Below are positions 8,994-18,118 of a DNA stretch of 64,000 nt, in pieces. Under the pieces are notes generated by a model. It ran no database searches and was not told the origin of the DNA. It was given only the letters and a program-made list of their open reading frames with translations. Every line of letters starts with the position of its first letter. The stretch's first letter is position 1. Both the position numbers and the translations under genes were made by a program. The DNA comes from Streptomyces sp. Q6 (GTDB lineage: Bacteria; Actinomycetota; Actinomycetes; Streptomycetales; Streptomycetaceae). The DNA is taken from positions 4,960,001 to 5,024,000 of the forward strand of contig NZ_CP146022.1 in the NCBI RefSeq assembly GCF_036967205.1, in the 5' to 3' direction.

Positions 8994-11575
8994 GTGCCAA
9001 CACCGTCATGAAGACCTCGCTGCGCAACTTCTTCGCGCACAAGGGCCGGATGGCCCTCTCAGCGGTCGCCGTGCTGCTGTCCGTCGCGTTCGTGACCGGG
9101 ACGCTCGTGTTCACGGACACGATGGACAAGACCTTCGACAAGCTGTTCACGGCCACCGCGTCCGACGTCACCGTCAGCCCGAAGGACTCCGAGTCCGAGG
9201 GCAGCGCCACCGGCCGGCCCGAGTCGCTGCCGGCGTCCGTCCTGGCCACCGTGAAGCAGGCCGACGGCGTCAAGTCGGCCGAGGGCGCGGTCAGTTCGAT
9301 GGACGTCACCGTCGTGAACGCCGACAACGAGAACATGGGGTCCGAGAACGGCGCCCCGACCATCGCCGGCAACTGGACCACGAACGACCTGCGGTCCATG
9401 GAGATCACCTCCGGGCACGCGCCGCGCGGCCCCACCGAGGTGATGGTCGACGCCGACACCGCGAAGAAGCACCACCTCAAAATGGGTGACGAGCTGCGCA
9501 CGATCGCCGTCACCGGCGACATCAGGGCGAAGATCGTCGGTATCGCCTCCTTCACCGTCACCAACCCGGGCGCGGCCGTCGTCTACTTCGACACCGCCAC
9601 CGCCCAGCGCGAACTCATCGGAAAGACCGGGCAGTTCACGCAGATCAACGTCGCCGCGGCGGCGGGCGTCTCGGACGCCGAGCTGAAGCGACACGTCACG
9701 GCCGAACTCGCGTCCTCCGGCACGTACAAGATCCAGACGCAGCAGCAGACCGCGGACGCCAACGCCTCCGACGTCGGCTCCTTCATGGACGTCATCAAGT
9801 ACGCCCTGCTCGGCTTCGCCGGCATCGCCTTCCTCGTCGGCATCTTCCTGATCATCAACACGTTCTCGATGCTGGTCGCCCAGCGCACCCGCGAGATCGG
9901 CCTGATGCGCGCCATCGGCTCGTCCCGCAAGCAGGTCAACCGCTCCGTGCTCGTCGAGGCGCTGCTGCTCGGCGTCGTCGGCTCGGTGGTCGGCGTCGGC
10001 GCCGGTGTCGGCCTCGCCGTCGGCCTGATGAAGCTCATGTCCTCCATGGGCATGGACCTGTCCACCGACGACCTGACCGTGAAGTGGACGACGCCGGCGA
10101 TCGGCCTGCTGCTCGGCATCGTCGTGACCGTGCTGGCCGCCTACCTGCCCGCCCGCCGGGCCGGCAAGGTCTCCCCGATGGCCGCCCTGCGCGACGCGGG
10201 CACCCCGGCCGACGTCAAGGCGGGCCCCGTCCGCGCCGCCATCGGACTCGTCCTCACGGGCGGCGGCGGCTTCGCCCTCTACCTCGCGACGCAGGCCGAC
10301 AAGGCGAGCCAGGGCTCGCTGTGGCTGGGCGTCGGCATCGTCGCCTCGCTCATCGGCTTCGTCGTCGTCGGCCCGCTCCTCGCGGGCATCGTGGTCCGCG
10401 TCATCAGCGCCGTACTGCTCCGCTTCTTCGGCCCCGTGGGACGGATGGCCGAGCGCAACGCGCTGCGCAACCCGCGCCGCACCGGCGCGACCGGCGCGGC
10501 CCTGATGATCGGCCTCGCACTCGTCGCCTGCCTCTCCGTCGTCGGCTCCTCGATGGTCGCCTCGGCCACCGACCAGCTGGACAAGTCGGTCGGCGCGGAC
10601 TTCATCGTCGAGGGCCAGGGCGGCATCAAGCCGCAGGCCGCGAACGCCCTGAAGGCGGTCGAGAAGGACGGCCTCGTCTCCCACGTCACCGAGGTCAAGT
10701 GGGTCAAGGCCACCGTGACCACCCCGGGCGGCGCCAAGGAGGAGCAGGAACTCTCCGCGGCCAGCCCCAGCTACACGCAGGACCTGCGGCGCGAGGCCAC
10801 CTCCGGTGAGCTCTCGGCGGCGTACGGGAAGAACGCGATGTCGGTCGGCTCCGAGTTCGCGGAGCGCAACCACCTCAAGGTCGGCGACACGATGACCGTC
10901 GCCTTCGCCCACGGCTCCACGGCGAAGCTGAAGCTCGCGGCGATCACCTCGGACGACACCGCGTTCGACAAGGGCGCGATGTACACGAACATCGCGACGG
11001 CCGAGCAGTACCTGCCGAAGGACCGGGTGCCGCTGAACGGGATGATGTTCGCCAAGGCCGCCGACGGCAAGGCCGACGCCGCCTACAAGGCGCTCAAGAA
11101 GTCCGTCGCCGCCGACCCGACCGTCAAGGTCAAGGACCAGACCGACTACAAGGAGACCCTGAAGGACCAGGTCGGCCAGCTCCTGAACATGATCTACGGC
11201 CTGCTCGCGCTCGCGATCATCGTGGCGGTCCTCGGCGTGGTCAACACGCTGGCCCTCTCGGTGGTCGAGCGGACCCGCGAGATCGGCCTCATGCGGGCCA
11301 TCGGCCTCTCCCGCCGCCAGCTGCGCCGCATGATCCGCCTGGAGTCGGTGGTCATCGCCCTCTTCGGCGCCCTGCTCGGCCTCGGGCTCGGCATGGGCTG
11401 GGGCGCGACCGCCCAGAAGCTCCTGGCCCTGGAGGGCCTCGGCGTCCTGGAGATCCCCTGGCCGACGATCATCGGGGTCTTCATCGCCTCGGCCTTCGTG
11501 GGCCTGTTCGCGGCGCTGATCCCGGCGTTCCGCGCGGGGCGGATGAACGTGCTGAACGCGATCGCCACGGACTGA
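8990..11575 (+). CDS. FtsX-type ABC transporter permease, two FtsX modules
   Basis: The 861-residue permease starts in an ATGA overlap with the ATPase gene. It has an N-terminal helix, a large extracytoplasmic domain, three helices (NTFSMLVAQRTREIGLMRAI and following), a second N-terminal-type helix plus extracytoplasmic domain, and three C-terminal helices with NTLALSVVERTREIGLMRAI. The two REIGLMRAIG coupling segments mark the two FtsX modules. Proteins of this type act in mechanotransmission or export of peptides and lipids; the cargo is unknown. A strong hairpin follows at 11661. Confidence 0.9.
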   Translation: MSANTVMKTSLRNFFAHKGRMALSAVAVLLSVAFVTGTLVFTDTMDKTFDKLFTATASDVTVSPKDSESEGSATGRPESLPASVLATVKQADGVKSAEGAVSSMDVTVVNADNENMGSENGAPTIAGNWTTNDLRSMEITSGHAPRGPTEVMVDADTAKKHHLKMGDELRTIAVTGDIRAKIVGIASFTVTNPGAAVVYFDTATAQRELIGKTGQFTQINVAAAAGVSDAELKRHVTAELASSGTYKIQTQQQTADANASDVGSFMDVIKYALLGFAGIAFLVGIFLIINTFSMLVAQRTREIGLMRAIGSSRKQVNRSVLVEALLLGVVGSVVGVGAGVGLAVGLMKLMSSMGMDLSTDDLTVKWTTPAIGLLLGIVVTVLAAYLPARRAGKVSPMAALRDAGTPADVKAGPVRAAIGLVLTGGGGFALYLATQADKASQGSLWLGVGIVASLIGFVVVGPLLAGIVVRVISAVLLRFFGPVGRMAERNALRNPRRTGATGAALMIGLALVACLSVVGSSMVASATDQLDKSVGADFIVEGQGGIKPQAANALKAVEKDGLVSHVTEVKWVKATVTTPGGAKEEQELSAASPSYTQDLRREATSGELSAAYGKNAMSVGSEFAERNHLKVGDTMTVAFAHGSTAKLKLAAITSDDTAFDKGAMYTNIATAEQYLPKDRVPLNGMMFAKAADGKADAAYKALKKSVAADPTVKVKDQTDYKETLKDQVGQLLNMIYGLLALAIIVAVLGVVNTLALSVVERTREIGLMRAIGLSRRQLRRMIRLESVVIALFGALLGLGLGMGWGATAQKLLALEGLGVLEIPWPTIIGVFIASAFVGLFAALIPAFRAGRMNVLNAIATD

Positions 11576-11583
11576 CCTCCGGC

Positions 11584-11667
11584 GGTACGTGACAGCCGGC
11601 ACGCGACAGCTGGTACGTGACAGCCGGCACGTGACAGTCGGTACGGGGGAGTCGGTACGGGGCAGGG
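11584..11667 (+). repeat. Six imperfect 14-bp tandem repeats
   Basis: Units starting at 11584, 11598, 11612, 11626, 11640 and 11654 follow the pattern GGTACGTGACAGCC with a few changes. The array starts 8 bp after the permease stop and runs into the terminator. Confidence 0.8.
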
Positions 11668-11699
11668 GCCCGGGGAGCTTGTGCTCCCGGGCCCCTGCC
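11661..11699 (+). terminator. Hairpin terminator after the ABC/FtsX operon
   Basis: Arms of 18 and 17 bases (GGCAGGGGCCCGGG... and its complement) pair around a TTGT loop with one bulged G. There is no T-run, as is common in Streptomyces. Confidence 0.75.
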
Positions 11700-11875
11700 G
11701 CGTGCTCGGCAGGGGTGGCCGTGGCCCTCCCGCGTCCCCTCCGCCGCCCCTCTCCCGGCCGGCGCGTCCGCTCGCCGAGTCGAAGAGCGTCCGGCGTCGT
11801 ACCCTGGAGAACCCCCGGCCCGTTCGACGTGTCGGGCCCTTTGCGTTGCCCACTGACCCGGGACGGATCTTCTCC

Positions 11876-14800
11876 ATGAGTCTGCACGGACTGCTCGACG
11901 CCGTCGTCAAGGACGCCGCCCTCGCGGAAGCGATCAAGGCGGCCGGTGACGGCAACCGCATGCACATCGACCTCGTGGGCCCGCCCGCGTCGCGGCCCTT
12001 CGTTCTGGCCGCGCTCGCGCGCGAGGCGAAACGTCCCGTCCTGGCCGTCACCGCCACCGGCCGCGAGGCCGAGGACCTGGCGGCCGCGCTGCGCTCGCTG
12101 CTCCCGGAGGACGGGGTCGCCGAGTACCCGTCGTGGGAGACGCTGCCGCACGAGCGGCTCTCCCCCCGGTCGGACACGGTCGGCCGTCGCCTCGCCGTGC
12201 TGCGCCGGCTGACCCACCCGAGCACCGACGACCCGGAGACCGGTCCCGTGTCGGTGGTCGTCGCGCCGATCCGCTCCGTGCTCCAGCCGCAGGTCAAGGG
12301 GCTCGGCGAGCTGGAGCCCGTCGCCCTGCGCAGCGGGCAGAGCGCGGACCTGAACGAGATCGTCGAGGCGCTGGCCGCCGCGGCGTACGCCCGCGTCGAG
12401 CTGGTCGAGAAGCGCGGCGAGTTCGCGGTCCGCGGCGGCATCCTCGACGTCTTCCCGCCGACCGAGGAACACCCGCTGCGCGTCGAGTTCTGGGGCGACG
12501 ACGTCGAGGAGATCCGCTACTTCAAGGTCGCCGACCAGCGGTCGCTGGAGATCGCCGAGCACGGGCTGTGGGCGCCGCCCTGCCGGGAACTCCTGCTCAC
12601 CGACGACGTGCGCGCCCGCGCGGCCGAACTCGCCGAGCGGCACCCCGAGTTGGGCGAACTGCTCGGGAAGATCGCCGAGGGTATCGCGGTCGAGGGCATG
12701 GAGTCCCTCGCGCCCGTCCTCGTCGACGAGATGGAGCTCCTGATCGACGTCCTGCCGGCCGGGTCGATGGCCGTGGTCTGCGACCCGGAGCGGGTGCGGA
12801 CCCGGGCCGCCGACCTGGTCGCCACGTCCCAGGAGTTCCTCCAGGCGTCCTGGGCGGCGTCCGCGACCGGCGGCGAAGCCCCCATCGACGTGGGCGCCGC
12901 CTCGCTGTGGGCCGTCGCCGACGTACGGGAGCGGGCGCGTGAGCTCGGCATGATGTGGTGGTCGGTGTCGCCGTTCGCCGCCGATGTCACGTGGACGTCA
13001 GCCGCCGACGCGGCGGGCGGCGCGGACACCCTCCAGCTCGGCATGCACGCCCCCGAGACCTACCGCGGCGACACCGCGAAGGCGCTGGCGGACACCAAGG
13101 GCTGGCTCCAGGACGGCTGGCGCACCGTCTTCGTCACCGAGGGGCACGGGCCCGCGGCCCGCACCGTCGAGGTGCTCGGCGGCGAGGGCATCGCCGCCCG
13201 CCTCGACAAGGACCTCACCGCACTCGCCCCGTCCGTCGTGCAGGTGGCCTGCGGCAGCCTCGAAGTCGGTTTCCTGCACCCGGAGTTGAAGGTCGCGGTC
13301 CTCACCGAGACCGACCTGACCGGGCAGCGGTCGGCCGGCAAGGACGGCCAGCGGATGCCCGCCAGGCGCCGCAAGACCATCGACCCGCTCACGCTGGAGT
13401 CCGGCGACTACATCGTGCACGAGCAGCACGGTGTCGGCCGCTACATCGAGATGGTGCAGCGCACCGTCCAGGGCGCGACCCGCGAGTACCTCGTCGTCGA
13501 GTACGCCCCCGCCAAGCGCGGCCAGCCCGGCGACCGCCTCTACATCCCCACGGACCAGCTGGAGCAGATCACCAAGTACGTGGGCGGCGAGGCGCCCACC
13601 CTGCACCGGCTCGGCGGCGCCGACTGGACGAAGACCAAGGCGCGCGCCAAGAAGGCCGTCAAGGAGATCGCCGCCGACCTCATCAGGCTGTACAGCGCGC
13701 GCATGGCGGCGCCGGGCCACGCCTTCGGCCCGGACACGCCCTGGCAGCGCGAGCTGGAGGACGCGTTCCCGTACGCGGAGACGCCCGACCAGCTCACCAC
13801 GATCGCCGAGGTCAAGGAGGACATGGAGAAGACGGTCCCGATGGACCGCCTGATCTGCGGTGACGTCGGCTACGGCAAGACGGAGATCGCGGTCCGCGCG
13901 GCCTTCAAGGCGGTCCAGGACGGCAAGCAGGTGGCGGTCCTCGTCCCGACGACCCTGCTGGTGCAGCAGCACTTCGGCACGTTCAGCGAGCGCTACTCCC
14001 AGTTCCCGGTGGCCGTGCGGGCGCTGAGCCGTTTCCAGACGGAGACCGAGTCGAAGGCCACCCTGGAGGGCCTCAAGGACGGCTCGGTCGACATCGTCAT
14101 CGGCACCCACCGGCTCTTCTCGTCCGAGACCCGGTTCAAGGACCTGGGCCTGGTCATCGTCGACGAGGAGCAGCGGTTCGGCGTCGAGCACAAGGAACAG
14201 CTCAAGAAGCTGCGCGCCAACGTCGACGTCCTGACGATGTCGGCGACCCCCATCCCCCGTACGCTCGAAATGGCCGTGACCGGCATCCGCGAGATGTCGA
14301 CGATCACGACACCGCCCGAGGAGCGGCACCCGGTCCTCACCTTCGTCGGTCCGTACGAGGAGAAGCAGATCGGCGCGGCCATCCGCCGCGAACTCCTGCG
14401 CGAGGGCCAGGTCTTCTACATCCACAACCGGGTCGAGTCGATCGACCGGGCGGCGGCGCGGCTGCGCGAGATCGTGCCCGAGGCGCGGATCGCGACGGCC
14501 CACGGCCAGATGTCCGAACAGGCCCTGGAGCAGGTCGTCGTGGACTTCTGGGAGAAGAAGTTCGACGTCCTCGTCGCGACGACGATCGTCGAGTCCGGCA
14601 TCGACATCTCGAACGCCAACACGCTGATCGTGGAGCGCGGCGACAACTTCGGCCTCAGCCAGCTCCACCAGCTGCGCGGCCGGGTCGGGCGCGGCCGCGA
14701 CCGCGGCTACGCCTACTTCCTCTACCCGCCGGAGAAGCCGCTCACGGAGACGGCCCACGAGCGCCTCGCCACCATCGCGCAGCACACGGAGATGGGCGCG

Positions 14801-15430
14801 GGCATGTACGTCGCGATGAAGGACCTGGAGATCCGCGGCGCGGGCAACCTGCTCGGCGGCGAACAGTCCGGCCACATCGCGGGCGTCGGCTTCGACCTGT
14901 ACGTACGGATGGTCGGCGAGGCCGTGGCCGACTACCGGGCGCAGATGGACGGCGGTGTCGAGGAGGAGCCGCCGCTGGAGGTCAAGATCGAGCTCCCCGT
15001 CGACGCGCACGTCCCGCACGACTACGCCCCCGGTGAGCGGCTGCGTCTCCAGGCCTACCGCGCCATCGCCTCCGCGAACACGGAGGAGGACGTCAAGCAC
15101 GTCCGCGAGGAACTCACCGACCGCTACGGCAAGTTGCCCGAGCCGGTCGAGAACCTGCTCCTGGTGGCGGGCCTGCGCATGCTCTCCCGCGCCTGCGGCG
15201 TCGGCGAGATCGTGCTCCAGGGCGCCAACATCCGCTTCGCGCCCGTGGAGTTGAGGGAGTCGCAGGAGCTGCGGCTGAAGCGGCTCTACCCGGGGACCGT
15301 CATCAAGCCGGCCACGCACCAGATCCTGGTGCCGCGCCCGAAGACGGCGAAGGTGGGCGGCAAGCCGTTGGTCGGGCGGGAACTGCTGGCGTGGGTCGGC
15401 GAGTTCCTGGCGACGATCCTGGGGTCGTAA
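11876..15430 (+). CDS. mfd: Transcription-repair coupling factor Mfd
   Basis: At 1184 residues this is full-length Mfd, the translocase that removes RNA polymerase stalled at lesions and recruits UvrA. Visible in order are the UvrB-like N-terminal module (about 1-330), the RNA-polymerase-interacting segment with GDYIVHEQHGVGRYIEM near 510, and the SF2 motor with GDVGYGKTEIA (Walker A, about 661-671), IVDEEQRFGVEHK (DEEQ box, about 761) and LHQLRGRVGRGRDRGYAYF. The TRCF C-terminal domain follows (LEVKIELPVDAHVPHDYAPG). The ATG at 11876 gives the conserved MSLHGLLDAVV start. Confidence 0.96.
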   Translation: MSLHGLLDAVVKDAALAEAIKAAGDGNRMHIDLVGPPASRPFVLAALAREAKRPVLAVTATGREAEDLAAALRSLLPEDGVAEYPSWETLPHERLSPRSDTVGRRLAVLRRLTHPSTDDPETGPVSVVVAPIRSVLQPQVKGLGELEPVALRSGQSADLNEIVEALAAAAYARVELVEKRGEFAVRGGILDVFPPTEEHPLRVEFWGDDVEEIRYFKVADQRSLEIAEHGLWAPPCRELLLTDDVRARAAELAERHPELGELLGKIAEGIAVEGMESLAPVLVDEMELLIDVLPAGSMAVVCDPERVRTRAADLVATSQEFLQASWAASATGGEAPIDVGAASLWAVADVRERARELGMMWWSVSPFAADVTWTSAADAAGGADTLQLGMHAPETYRGDTAKALADTKGWLQDGWRTVFVTEGHGPAARTVEVLGGEGIAARLDKDLTALAPSVVQVACGSLEVGFLHPELKVAVLTETDLTGQRSAGKDGQRMPARRRKTIDPLTLESGDYIVHEQHGVGRYIEMVQRTVQGATREYLVVEYAPAKRGQPGDRLYIPTDQLEQITKYVGGEAPTLHRLGGADWTKTKARAKKAVKEIAADLIRLYSARMAAPGHAFGPDTPWQRELEDAFPYAETPDQLTTIAEVKEDMEKTVPMDRLICGDVGYGKTEIAVRAAFKAVQDGKQVAVLVPTTLLVQQHFGTFSERYSQFPVAVRALSRFQTETESKATLEGLKDGSVDIVIGTHRLFSSETRFKDLGLVIVDEEQRFGVEHKEQLKKLRANVDVLTMSATPIPRTLEMAVTGIREMSTITTPPEERHPVLTFVGPYEEKQIGAAIRRELLREGQVFYIHNRVESIDRAAARLREIVPEARIATAHGQMSEQALEQVVVDFWEKKFDVLVATTIVESGIDISNANTLIVERGDNFGLSQLHQLRGRVGRGRDRGYAYFLYPPEKPLTETAHERLATIAQHTEMGAGMYVAMKDLEIRGAGNLLGGEQSGHIAGVGFDLYVRMVGEAVADYRAQMDGGVEEEPPLEVKIELPVDAHVPHDYAPGERLRLQAYRAIASANTEEDVKHVREELTDRYGKLPEPVENLLLVAGLRMLSRACGVGEIVLQGANIRFAPVELRESQELRLKRLYPGTVIKPATHQILVPRPKTAKVGGKPLVGRELLAWVGEFLATILGS

Positions 15431-15500
15431 GAGGTCGTAGGAGGTCGTAGGAGGGCGGTAGGAGTTCGTGGAGGGCCGGTAGGGGCCGTAGGTGGGGCGT
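15421..15500 (+). repeat. Degenerate 10-bp tandem repeat after mfd
   Basis: Units like GAGGTCGTAG at 15431 and 15441 continue with increasing divergence to about 15500. The first copy overlaps the mfd stop codon, and no hairpin is visible. Confidence 0.6.
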
Positions 15501-15557
15501 AGTGGCTCGCGGCGGCTCCCAGGGGAGCGGGTGATCCGCCTCCGCTGTGGCGTTCAT

Positions 15558-15594
15558 GGTGTCCGAGAGGGGATCGTCTGTCCTTTCGGACACC
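15558..15594. promoter_or_regulatory. Inverted repeat upstream of the SalK-like gene
   Basis: GGTGTCCGA (15558-15566) and TCGGACACC (15586-15594) are perfect 9-bp arms, 27 bp before the start at 15621. The spacing suits an operator for autoregulation or for another repressor. Confidence 0.5.
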
Positions 15595-15620
15595 AAGTCG
15601 CTTGAGGTGTGGGGGAGTTC

Positions 15621-16490
15621 ATGACGCACATACCGGATGCCAAGGTCCGTCAGCTGTGGCACCTGCTGGAACCGCTGCACGCCGTGCTCTACTACGCGCC
15701 CGAGGCCTTCGAGGAGGCGGCCGCGCTGGGGTACGACGTCGAGGAGCGGTGGCCGAGCTACTTCGCCTGGCGCGCCGCCCCGCTCGGCGCCGCCGGTCCA
15801 CGGCGCGTCGCCTCCGCCTTCTACAGCTTCAGCCCCGCCAAGGTCGCCGAGCACGTACCGGCCGCCTGGGCGGTGGCGGCGCCGCGGGAGGTGCTGGCCG
15901 CCCGGCTGCGCGCCGTCGACCGCGCCTACCGGACGCTCTTCGGTGACGCGGTGGACGGCCCGGACGTGGCGCGGGCCGCCGACCTCGCCCGGCGCGCCGC
16001 CGAGGCGGCCCACCTCGAAGGCCGCCCGCTGGCCGCCGCCAACGCCGAGCTGCCCTGGCCCGACGCCCCGCACCTGGTGCTCTGGCAGGCGGCCACCGTG
16101 CTGCGCGAGCACCGCGGCGACGGACACGTGGCCGCGCTGCTCACGGCGGGGCTCGGCCCGGCCGAGTCGCTCGTGTCGTTCGCGGCGATCGGCGCGGCGC
16201 CCGTGGAGACGTTCGCGAGCCGCGGCTGGACGCGGGCCGAGTGGGACGCGGCCCACCAACTCCTGGCCGGCGAGGGGCTGGTGGACGAGGACGGCATCGC
16301 CACGGACGCGGGCCGAGCGCTGCGCGCCGAGGTCGAGGCCCGAACGGACCGGCTCGCGGCCGGGCCCTGGCGCGCCCTCGGCACCGACGCGGTCGGCGAA
16401 TTCTCGGATCTGATCGGCGAGTTGTGGGTAGCCGTTCTCGGGTCGGGCCTGCTGCCCTCGGTCACGACGCTGGGCATCGGCAAGGGGTGA
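15621..16490 (+). CDS. SalK / SCO6745-family protein, helix-turn-helix-like
   Basis: The 289-residue protein begins MTHIPDAKVRQLWHLLEPLH and ends with a winged-helix-like region: AWDAAHQLLAGEGLVDEDGI-type residues and then ARTDRLAAGPWRALG. This arrangement is typical of the actinobacterial family called SalK or SCO6745-like, often annotated as MarR-like. Its biochemical role is not established. ATG 15621 was chosen because GGGGGAG lies 3-9 bases upstream; a GTG 12 bases earlier overlaps that site. The inverted repeat just upstream would suit autoregulation. Confidence 0.65.
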   Translation: MTHIPDAKVRQLWHLLEPLHAVLYYAPEAFEEAAALGYDVEERWPSYFAWRAAPLGAAGPRRVASAFYSFSPAKVAEHVPAAWAVAAPREVLAARLRAVDRAYRTLFGDAVDGPDVARAADLARRAAEAAHLEGRPLAAANAELPWPDAPHLVLWQAATVLREHRGDGHVAALLTAGLGPAESLVSFAAIGAAPVETFASRGWTRAEWDAAHQLLAGEGLVDEDGIATDAGRALRAEVEARTDRLAAGPWRALGTDAVGEFSDLIGELWVAVLGSGLLPSVTTLGIGKG

Positions 16491-16571
16491 TCATGCCTCG
16501 GGTACGGTGAGGGCCGCGGGTAAAACCGCATGAAACGCGAACGAAGGCCAACAAAAAGGGGAGGCGGCGTC

Positions 16572-17306
16572 GTGCTGCGAGGTGCTGGGCGGATCGCGGG
16601 CGCGGTGCTGGTGGCGGCCGTCGCCGTCACCGGCTGCGAGGTGACGACCGGGACCGGGACCGGTGGCGGTGACGCGGGTCCCGAGCCGCAGGGCGAGGCG
16701 GGCAGCGCGCTCGCCGCCGTCGGCACGCTGACCGTGAAGGGCCGCGCGCCCAAGACCGGTTACTCCCGGGAGCGGTTCGGCAGCGCGTGGGCCGACACCG
16801 ACTCCAACAGCTGCGACACCCGTGACGACATCCTCAAGCGGGACCTGGAGGGCGTGCGCTACTCGGGCGGCGGCGACTGCAAGGTCGTCTCCGGCACCCT
16901 CGCCCCGGACCCGTACAGCGGCAAGGACGTCTCCTTCACGCGCGGCCGCAGCCAGGTCGACATCGACCATCTCGTCGCCCTCTCCGACGCCTGGCAGAAG
17001 GGCGCCTTCCAGTGGGAGCCCGGCAAGCGCATCGCGCTCGCCAACGACCCGCTGAACCTGCTCGCCGTCGGGGCGACCCCCAACCGCAGCAAGGGGGACG
17101 GCGACACCGCGACCTGGCTGCCGCCGAACAAGAAGTACCGCTGCGCGTACGTCGCCGGACAGGTCGCCGTGAAGAAGAAGTACGGGCTGTGGGTGACCGC
17201 CGCCGAGCGCGACGCCATGAAGAAGGTGCTCGGCGGCTGCCCGGACCAGAAGCTGCCGACCGGCGGAAATTCGACTGCGGCGCCGCCGCGCTTCCATGCA
17301 CGATGA
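16572..17306 (+). CDS. HNH-type endonuclease-like lipoprotein (DUF1524/GmrSD C-terminal-like)
   Basis: A GTG start at 16572 with GGGGAGG 6 bases upstream yields a typical signal peptide, VLRGAGRIAGAVLVAAVAVT, followed by a lipobox Cys (VTGCEV). An ATG 42 bases earlier is open but lengthens the charged N-terminus and ignores the good ribosome site. The mature domain contains VDIDHLVALSDAWQKGA and then NDPLNLLAVGATPNRSKGD, matching the DH...N layout of the DUF1524 HNH nuclease family. The predicted location is the outer face of the membrane. Whether it cuts nucleic acid there is unknown. Confidence 0.8.
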   Translation: MLRGAGRIAGAVLVAAVAVTGCEVTTGTGTGGGDAGPEPQGEAGSALAAVGTLTVKGRAPKTGYSRERFGSAWADTDSNSCDTRDDILKRDLEGVRYSGGGDCKVVSGTLAPDPYSGKDVSFTRGRSQVDIDHLVALSDAWQKGAFQWEPGKRIALANDPLNLLAVGATPNRSKGDGDTATWLPPNKKYRCAYVAGQVAVKKKYGLWVTAAERDAMKKVLGGCPDQKLPTGGNSTAAPPRFHAR

Positions 17307-18087
17307 GCGCATGAACGCTGCCGTGGGCTCCGCCGCCGGACCCGATCTGACCATCACGACGCTCGCCGAGCGGCCCGCGCTCGGCGTCGCGATGTGGACG
17401 ATGCCGGACACCTGGCCGGAGTTCATCGGTCACGACCTGGTCGGCGCCGCGTTCCTGCGCCGCGTCTGGCAGGAGCTGCCCGCGTACGTGGTGGTGGCGA
17501 CGGACGCGGCGGGGGCCGTGGTCGCCAAGGGGTTCAGCGTGCCGTTCGCGCTGCGCGCCGAGGGCCGCGGCGACCTGCCCGACCAGGGCTGGGACCAGGT
17601 GCTCCAGTGGGCCTTCGCCGACCTCGCGGCGGGCCGCGAACCCGACACCGTCAGCGCCGTCGAGATCAGTGTCCTGCCCGGACTCCAGGGCCGCGGCCTG
17701 TCCGGGCGGATGCTCGCCGCGATGCGGGACAACGCCCGCGCGAAGGGGTTCCGTGAGGTGGTCGCCCCGGTGCGGCCCAGCTCCAAGCACCTGGAGCCGA
17801 AGACGCCGATCGACGAGTACGCCCACCGCGTACGGGAGTCGGACGGGCTGCCGCACGATCCGTGGCTGCGGGTCCACGTCCGCGCGGGCGGTGTCGTCGC
17901 GAAGGTGGCGCACGCCTCGATGACCGTGTCCGGCTCCCTCGACCAGTGGCGGGCCTGGACCGGGCTGCCCTTCGACACGGAAGGACCGGTCGAGGTGCCG
18001 GCCGCCCTGGTGCCCGTGCACTGCGCGCCCGAGAGCGGGTACGCCGTGTACGTCGAGCCCAACGTGTGGGTGCGGCACGCGCTGTGA
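17296..18087 (+). CDS. GNAT-like N-acetyltransferase
   Basis: The 263-residue protein carries EISVLPGLQGRGLSGRMLAA, the GNAT acetyl-CoA-binding motif, in the middle and FREVVAPVRPSSK after it. The frame overlaps the end of the nuclease gene by 11 bases when started at ATG 17296; ATG 17311 is an alternative and neither has a clear ribosome site. The stop codon lies in the loop of a strong hairpin. The substrate is unknown. Confidence 0.75.
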   Translation: MHDERMNAAVGSAAGPDLTITTLAERPALGVAMWTMPDTWPEFIGHDLVGAAFLRRVWQELPAYVVVATDAAGAVVAKGFSVPFALRAEGRGDLPDQGWDQVLQWAFADLAAGREPDTVSAVEISVLPGLQGRGLSGRMLAAMRDNARAKGFREVVAPVRPSSKHLEPKTPIDEYAHRVRESDGLPHDPWLRVHVRAGGVVAKVAHASMTVSGSLDQWRAWTGLPFDTEGPVEVPAALVPVHCAPESGYAVYVEPNVWVRHAL

Positions 18088-18100
18088 GCGCGTGCCGCAC
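18070..18100. terminator. Bidirectional hairpin terminator
   Basis: GTGCGGCACGCGC (18070-18082) pairs perfectly with 18088-18100 around a 5-base loop. It sits between the convergent acetyltransferase and DUF4190 genes. Confidence 0.8.
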
Positions 18101-18118
18101 CGGCCCTCGGGTGACCGA

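Noticed and set aside
9059-12643. Very long open frame antisense to the permease and mfd genes
   Set aside because: It is a mirror of G/C-biased third positions in the real genes; its protein is low-complexity Arg/Gly/Val and crosses two true genes and a terminator.
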